From Chloroflexota bacterium (lineage in GTDB: Bacteria; Chloroflexota; Anaerolineae; Caldilineales; Caldilineaceae), in contig QEUW01000323.1 in NCBI GenBank assembly GCA_003577005.1, positions 1-9,261 of the forward strand: 9,261 nucleotides of DNA, given 5' to 3'. Made by a program: the position numbers and the translations under genes. The notes under the pieces are model-generated. The model was not told the DNA's origin. It saw nothing but the letters and a program-made list of their open reading frames with translations, and ran no database searches. Of the stretch, positions 6,334-9,261 are shown piece after piece. Position 1 is the stretch's first letter, and the number at the start of each line of letters is the position of its first letter.

Positions 6334-6996
6334 TCAGGCGCCCACCAGGGGGATTTCAGTGTGCGCTGTCTGGCGAATATGATAGGTACAGCAGTGGCCG
6401 TCATCCACCATCGATTGGGTTCGCTGGCAGTGGTAGCCGACGAGTTCATCCACCAATGCCTGGTCCATCAGACAGAGTTCGCGATGCTCGGTCGAGACGC
6501 CAGCATAGGGACAATTGCACTTGTGGAGCAGATAGCCTTCCTCTGGATCGTCTGCGGCCGCCTCCCAATGGGCCAAATAGCCGCGCTCATTCAAAAACTG
6601 GGCCACGCGCTCCAGGCGCACCTCAAGCGGTTGATCGGCCAGCGCCGCACTATCCATCTCACCGGCGATCTCGTGGGCCATCGCTCGAAAGGCGCACGGC
6701 ACCTGGTCGGGCGGCAACACTTGTTTGAGCTGGCGGGCCAGATTCCCGGCCAGTGCGGCAAAGTTGTTGGGAAAATAGCTACTGGCTTCAGGGGTCAACA
6801 CATAAATCTGTTGCGGCCGCCCCACAACCCCTTTGCGTTCAACGCGGGCCACCTCGATCAGATTGTCCCCTTGCAAAATATCCAGATGATGGCGCACCGA
6901 AACCGGCGCCATGCTCAACTGGTCGGCCAATTCCGCAACGGTGGCGCCCTCGCTGACTTTTAAGATCTGGAGAATCTGTTTCCTTACGGCGTGCAT
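6334..6996 (-). CDS. COG2345/SufR-like winged-helix regulator with C-terminal cysteine cluster
   Basis: 220 residues from ATG 6996 (AAGGA at 7009-7005, 8-nt spacing); a longer TTG start at 7086 falls in the -35 box and is rejected. An N-terminal winged helix (about 3-70) reads VRKQILQILKV, TVAELADQLSM and VSVRHHLDIL, with a GRPQQIYVLT wing. The C-terminal half has HKCNCPYAGVSTEHRELC, then C190 and CCTYHI (C160, C162, C175, C190, C202, C203). The NCPY...C...C-x-Y pattern matches COG2345, the group that contains the Fe-S repressor SufR, but the spacing differs from cyanobacterial SufR as I recall it. It is likely an Fe-S or redox-responsive repressor of its own operon, which contains moaA. Cluster binding is inferred from the cysteines. 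Confidence 0.9.
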   Translation of the reverse strand: MHAVRKQILQILKVSEGATVAELADQLSMAPVSVRHHLDILQGDNLIEVARVERKGVVGRPQQIYVLTPEASSYFPNNFAALAGNLARQLKQVLPPDQVPCAFRAMAHEIAGEMDSAALADQPLEVRLERVAQFLNERGYLAHWEAAADDPEEGYLLHKCNCPYAGVSTEHRELCLMDQALVDELVGYHCQRTQSMVDDGHCCTYHIRQTAHTEIPLVGA

Positions 6997-7057
6997 CGCC
7001 GATTTCCTTACGTCCCCTGCTCCCACGACAGCTAGCTCAAAGAGGTGGTTCACAGAA

Positions 7058-7086
7058 ACTATACCACAGGGATTTCGCTCTGTCAA
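7058..7086 (-). promoter_or_regulatory. Near-consensus sigma-70 promoter of the regulator-moaA operon
   Basis: On the minus strand, TTGACA (7086-7081, perfect) and TATAGT (7063-7058, 5 of 6) are separated by exactly 17 nt. The region just upstream (7087-7115) is very A/T-rich, like an UP element, and contains an 11-bp GAAAA-T-TTTTC inverted repeat (7094-7104). Transcription would start near 7051, about 55 nt before the regulator ATG. A promoter this strong next to a HTH gene suggests autorepression, with an operator overlapping this region; I could not identify the operator itself. Confidence 0.85.
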
Positions 7087-7115
7087 TTATTATGAAAATT
7101 TTTCTAAATATTCTC

Positions 7116-7261
7116 GGTGAACTGGCGCACAATTCCAACAACAGAGAAGCATGCACAGGTACAGGCGGCCGCCGGGTGGCATGACGTTTGCAAACTTCGT
7201 GGCGGTATTGAGGCGGAGATTCTGCCAATCTGCACCCCACCCTGGGTGAGCAGGGCGCAAA
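7116..7261. other. Intergenic stretch with no supported gene
   Basis: Together with the promoter region this forms a gap of about 265 nt between the regulator ATG (6996) and the stop of the small winged-helix-like gene (7262). Short frames here on both strands lack ribosome binding sites and family-like sequence. I see a GGCGGCCGCC palindrome at about 7166-7175 and a weak CCCTG/CAGGG stem near 7240-7258 without a T-run. I find no convincing terminator for the rSAM3 operon. Confidence 0.5.
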
Positions 7262-7567
7262 TCAGAGTAGTGGGGAATCAAACCGGCGTGGGCCAACGGG
7301 AAGCGTACCGGCGCCCATGTTCCTCGCCACTTCAGCAGCGCCCTTGTCGGTCAACAAAAAGACTGCCGCCGGAAATTTCATGTTGCTTTCGATGAGACGC
7401 TGGCGGTGCAGGCGCTCGACGACGTCCGGCGCAATTTCTTCTACGACGGACATAGCGAGCGCGTGGAGCTTGTAGACCTTGGCGCCGTCCACAGTGCGGT
7501 ACACCTTGAGTGTGCTGCCGCTGGCCAGAGCTTGCAACAGGCGCCGTTGTTCCGCTGTCAGCCGCAT
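7262..7567 (-). CDS. Small protein, possible winged-helix fold
   Basis: 101 residues from ATG 7567, with AGGAA at 7577-7573 overlapping the stop of the preceding small gene, so translation is probably coupled. It begins RLTAEQRRLLQALASGSTLK and continues with VERLHRQRLIES and FLLTDKGAAEVA. This helix - short hairpin - helix - strand - LTxKG order is common in winged-helix modules and faintly recalls YjhX-type proteins (QRxLxxLAxG, then xRLIxS); this is a hypothesis, not a match I can verify. The final 20 residues are rich in Gly, Pro and Arg and look unstructured. It is the last gene of the rSAM3 operon. Function unknown. Confidence 0.75.
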   Translation of the reverse strand: MRLTAEQRRLLQALASGSTLKVYRTVDGAKVYKLHALAMSVVEEIAPDVVERLHRQRLIESNMKFPAAVFLLTDKGAAEVARNMGAGTLPVGPRRFDSPLL

Positions 7568-7575
7568 CTTGTTTC

Positions 7576-7782
7576 CTATCCCAGATCCGCGACATATTTC
7601 TGCAACTCGCGCTGGTCGATCTTGATAAAACGGTCGGTCAAAATCTCGGCCATCTCATCCTCGTTCAGCCGGATCCGCAAAATATCCAGCGCATCCTCCG
7701 GCGACTGCCCGTAGGCCAGCTTCTTCTTCCCATTCTTCAGTTCAAACAAATACATCCGATGCGGATTATTGAAGCTGCTCAT
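7576..7782 (-). CDS. Small unidentified 68-residue protein after rSAM3
   Basis: 68 residues from ATG 7782. The body reads MYLFELKNGKKKLAYGQSPE and then DALDILRIRLNEDEMAEIL, ending YVADLG: a short beta hairpin followed by an acidic amphipathic helical region. No family is recognised. There is no good ribosome site before ATG 7782, because the whole upstream spacer is a heptamer array; an internal ATG at 7755 is an alternative. It lies 8 nt before the next gene and 42 nt after rSAM3, so it is probably in the rSAM3 operon. It could be an accessory or regulatory protein of the operon; nothing in the sequence proves that. Confidence 0.65.
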   Translation of the reverse strand: MSSFNNPHRMYLFELKNGKKKLAYGQSPEDALDILRIRLNEDEMAEILTDRFIKIDQRELQKYVADLG

Positions 7783-7783
7783 A

Positions 7784-7824
7784 CATTACCCATTACCGAT
7801 TACCAGTTACCGATTACCGATTGA

Positions 7825-7825
<1 letters not shown>
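7784..7825. repeat. Degenerate heptamer tandem array (NATTACC) filling the rSAM3 downstream gap
   Basis: Five 7-bp units read CATTACC, CATTACC, GATTACC, AGTTACC, GATTACC, followed by a partial GATTGAT. The array begins one base after the ATG of the 68-residue gene and runs into the rSAM3 stop codon, so it makes up the whole spacer. It resembles the short tandemly repeated heptamers of filamentous cyanobacteria. Confidence 0.9.
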
Positions 7826-9228
<1,403 letters not shown>

Positions 9229-9261
9229 GTGCAATGCCTCCTAATTTGGAGCGCAAACAAG

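Noticed and set aside
6232..6963. Plus-strand open frames opposite the regulator gene
   Set aside because: They overlap a gene with clear winged-helix and cysteine motifs, a good ribosome site and a strong promoter on the minus strand.
7037..7296. Two short minus-strand open frames between the regulator and the small winged-helix-like gene
   Set aside because: They overlap the strong promoter or the regulator start region, have no ribosome site and show no family-like sequence.

Overview
The window is about 9.3 kb of moderately GC-rich bacterial DNA in which every supported gene lies on the minus strand. It probably comes from a member of the Chloroflexota (Anaerolineae or Caldilinea-like) or a relative. 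This is inferred from protein style (B12-binding radical SAM enzymes, a COG2345-type regulator, a RelE-like toxin with a small partner also seen in cyanobacteria) and from intergenic gaps filled with palindromes and heptamer repeats. No rRNA or other phylogenetic marker is present.

Layout in the direction of transcription, from high to low coordinates. (1) 9228-7262: a cobalamin-binding radical SAM protein (rSAM3) followed by two small unidentified proteins; a degenerate heptamer array fills the whole gap after rSAM3. (2) 6996-5243: a cysteine-rich COG2345/SufR-like HTH regulator with a near-consensus sigma-70 promoter, then moaA. (3) 5119-4745: an IscA/ErpA-type Fe-S carrier. (4) 4582-4223: a single-domain rhodanese. 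(5) 3942-330: a tight operon of rSAM2, a RelE/ParE-family toxin, a small putative antitoxin, and rSAM1, closed by an intrinsic terminator. rSAM1 and rSAM2 are paralogues. (6) 222-1: the N-terminal part of a small unidentified protein that runs off the window.

The theme is Fe-S and radical chemistry: four radical SAM enzymes (three of the B12-binding type plus MoaA), an Fe-S carrier, a sulfurtransferase-fold protein, and a regulator with a possible cluster-binding cysteine set. No substrate can be assigned to the B12-type enzymes.

The most informative observations are two lesions in the rSAM2-rSAM1 operon. A perfect 13-bp tandem duplication shifts the reading frame of the RelE-like toxin. Removing one copy restores a family-typical C-terminus and a stop that overlaps the next gene's start as ATGA. 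Separately, rSAM1 has a frameshift near 526-540 that cuts off a C-terminal tail conserved in rSAM2. Three of the gaps hold unrelated inverted repeats and a fourth holds the heptamer array.
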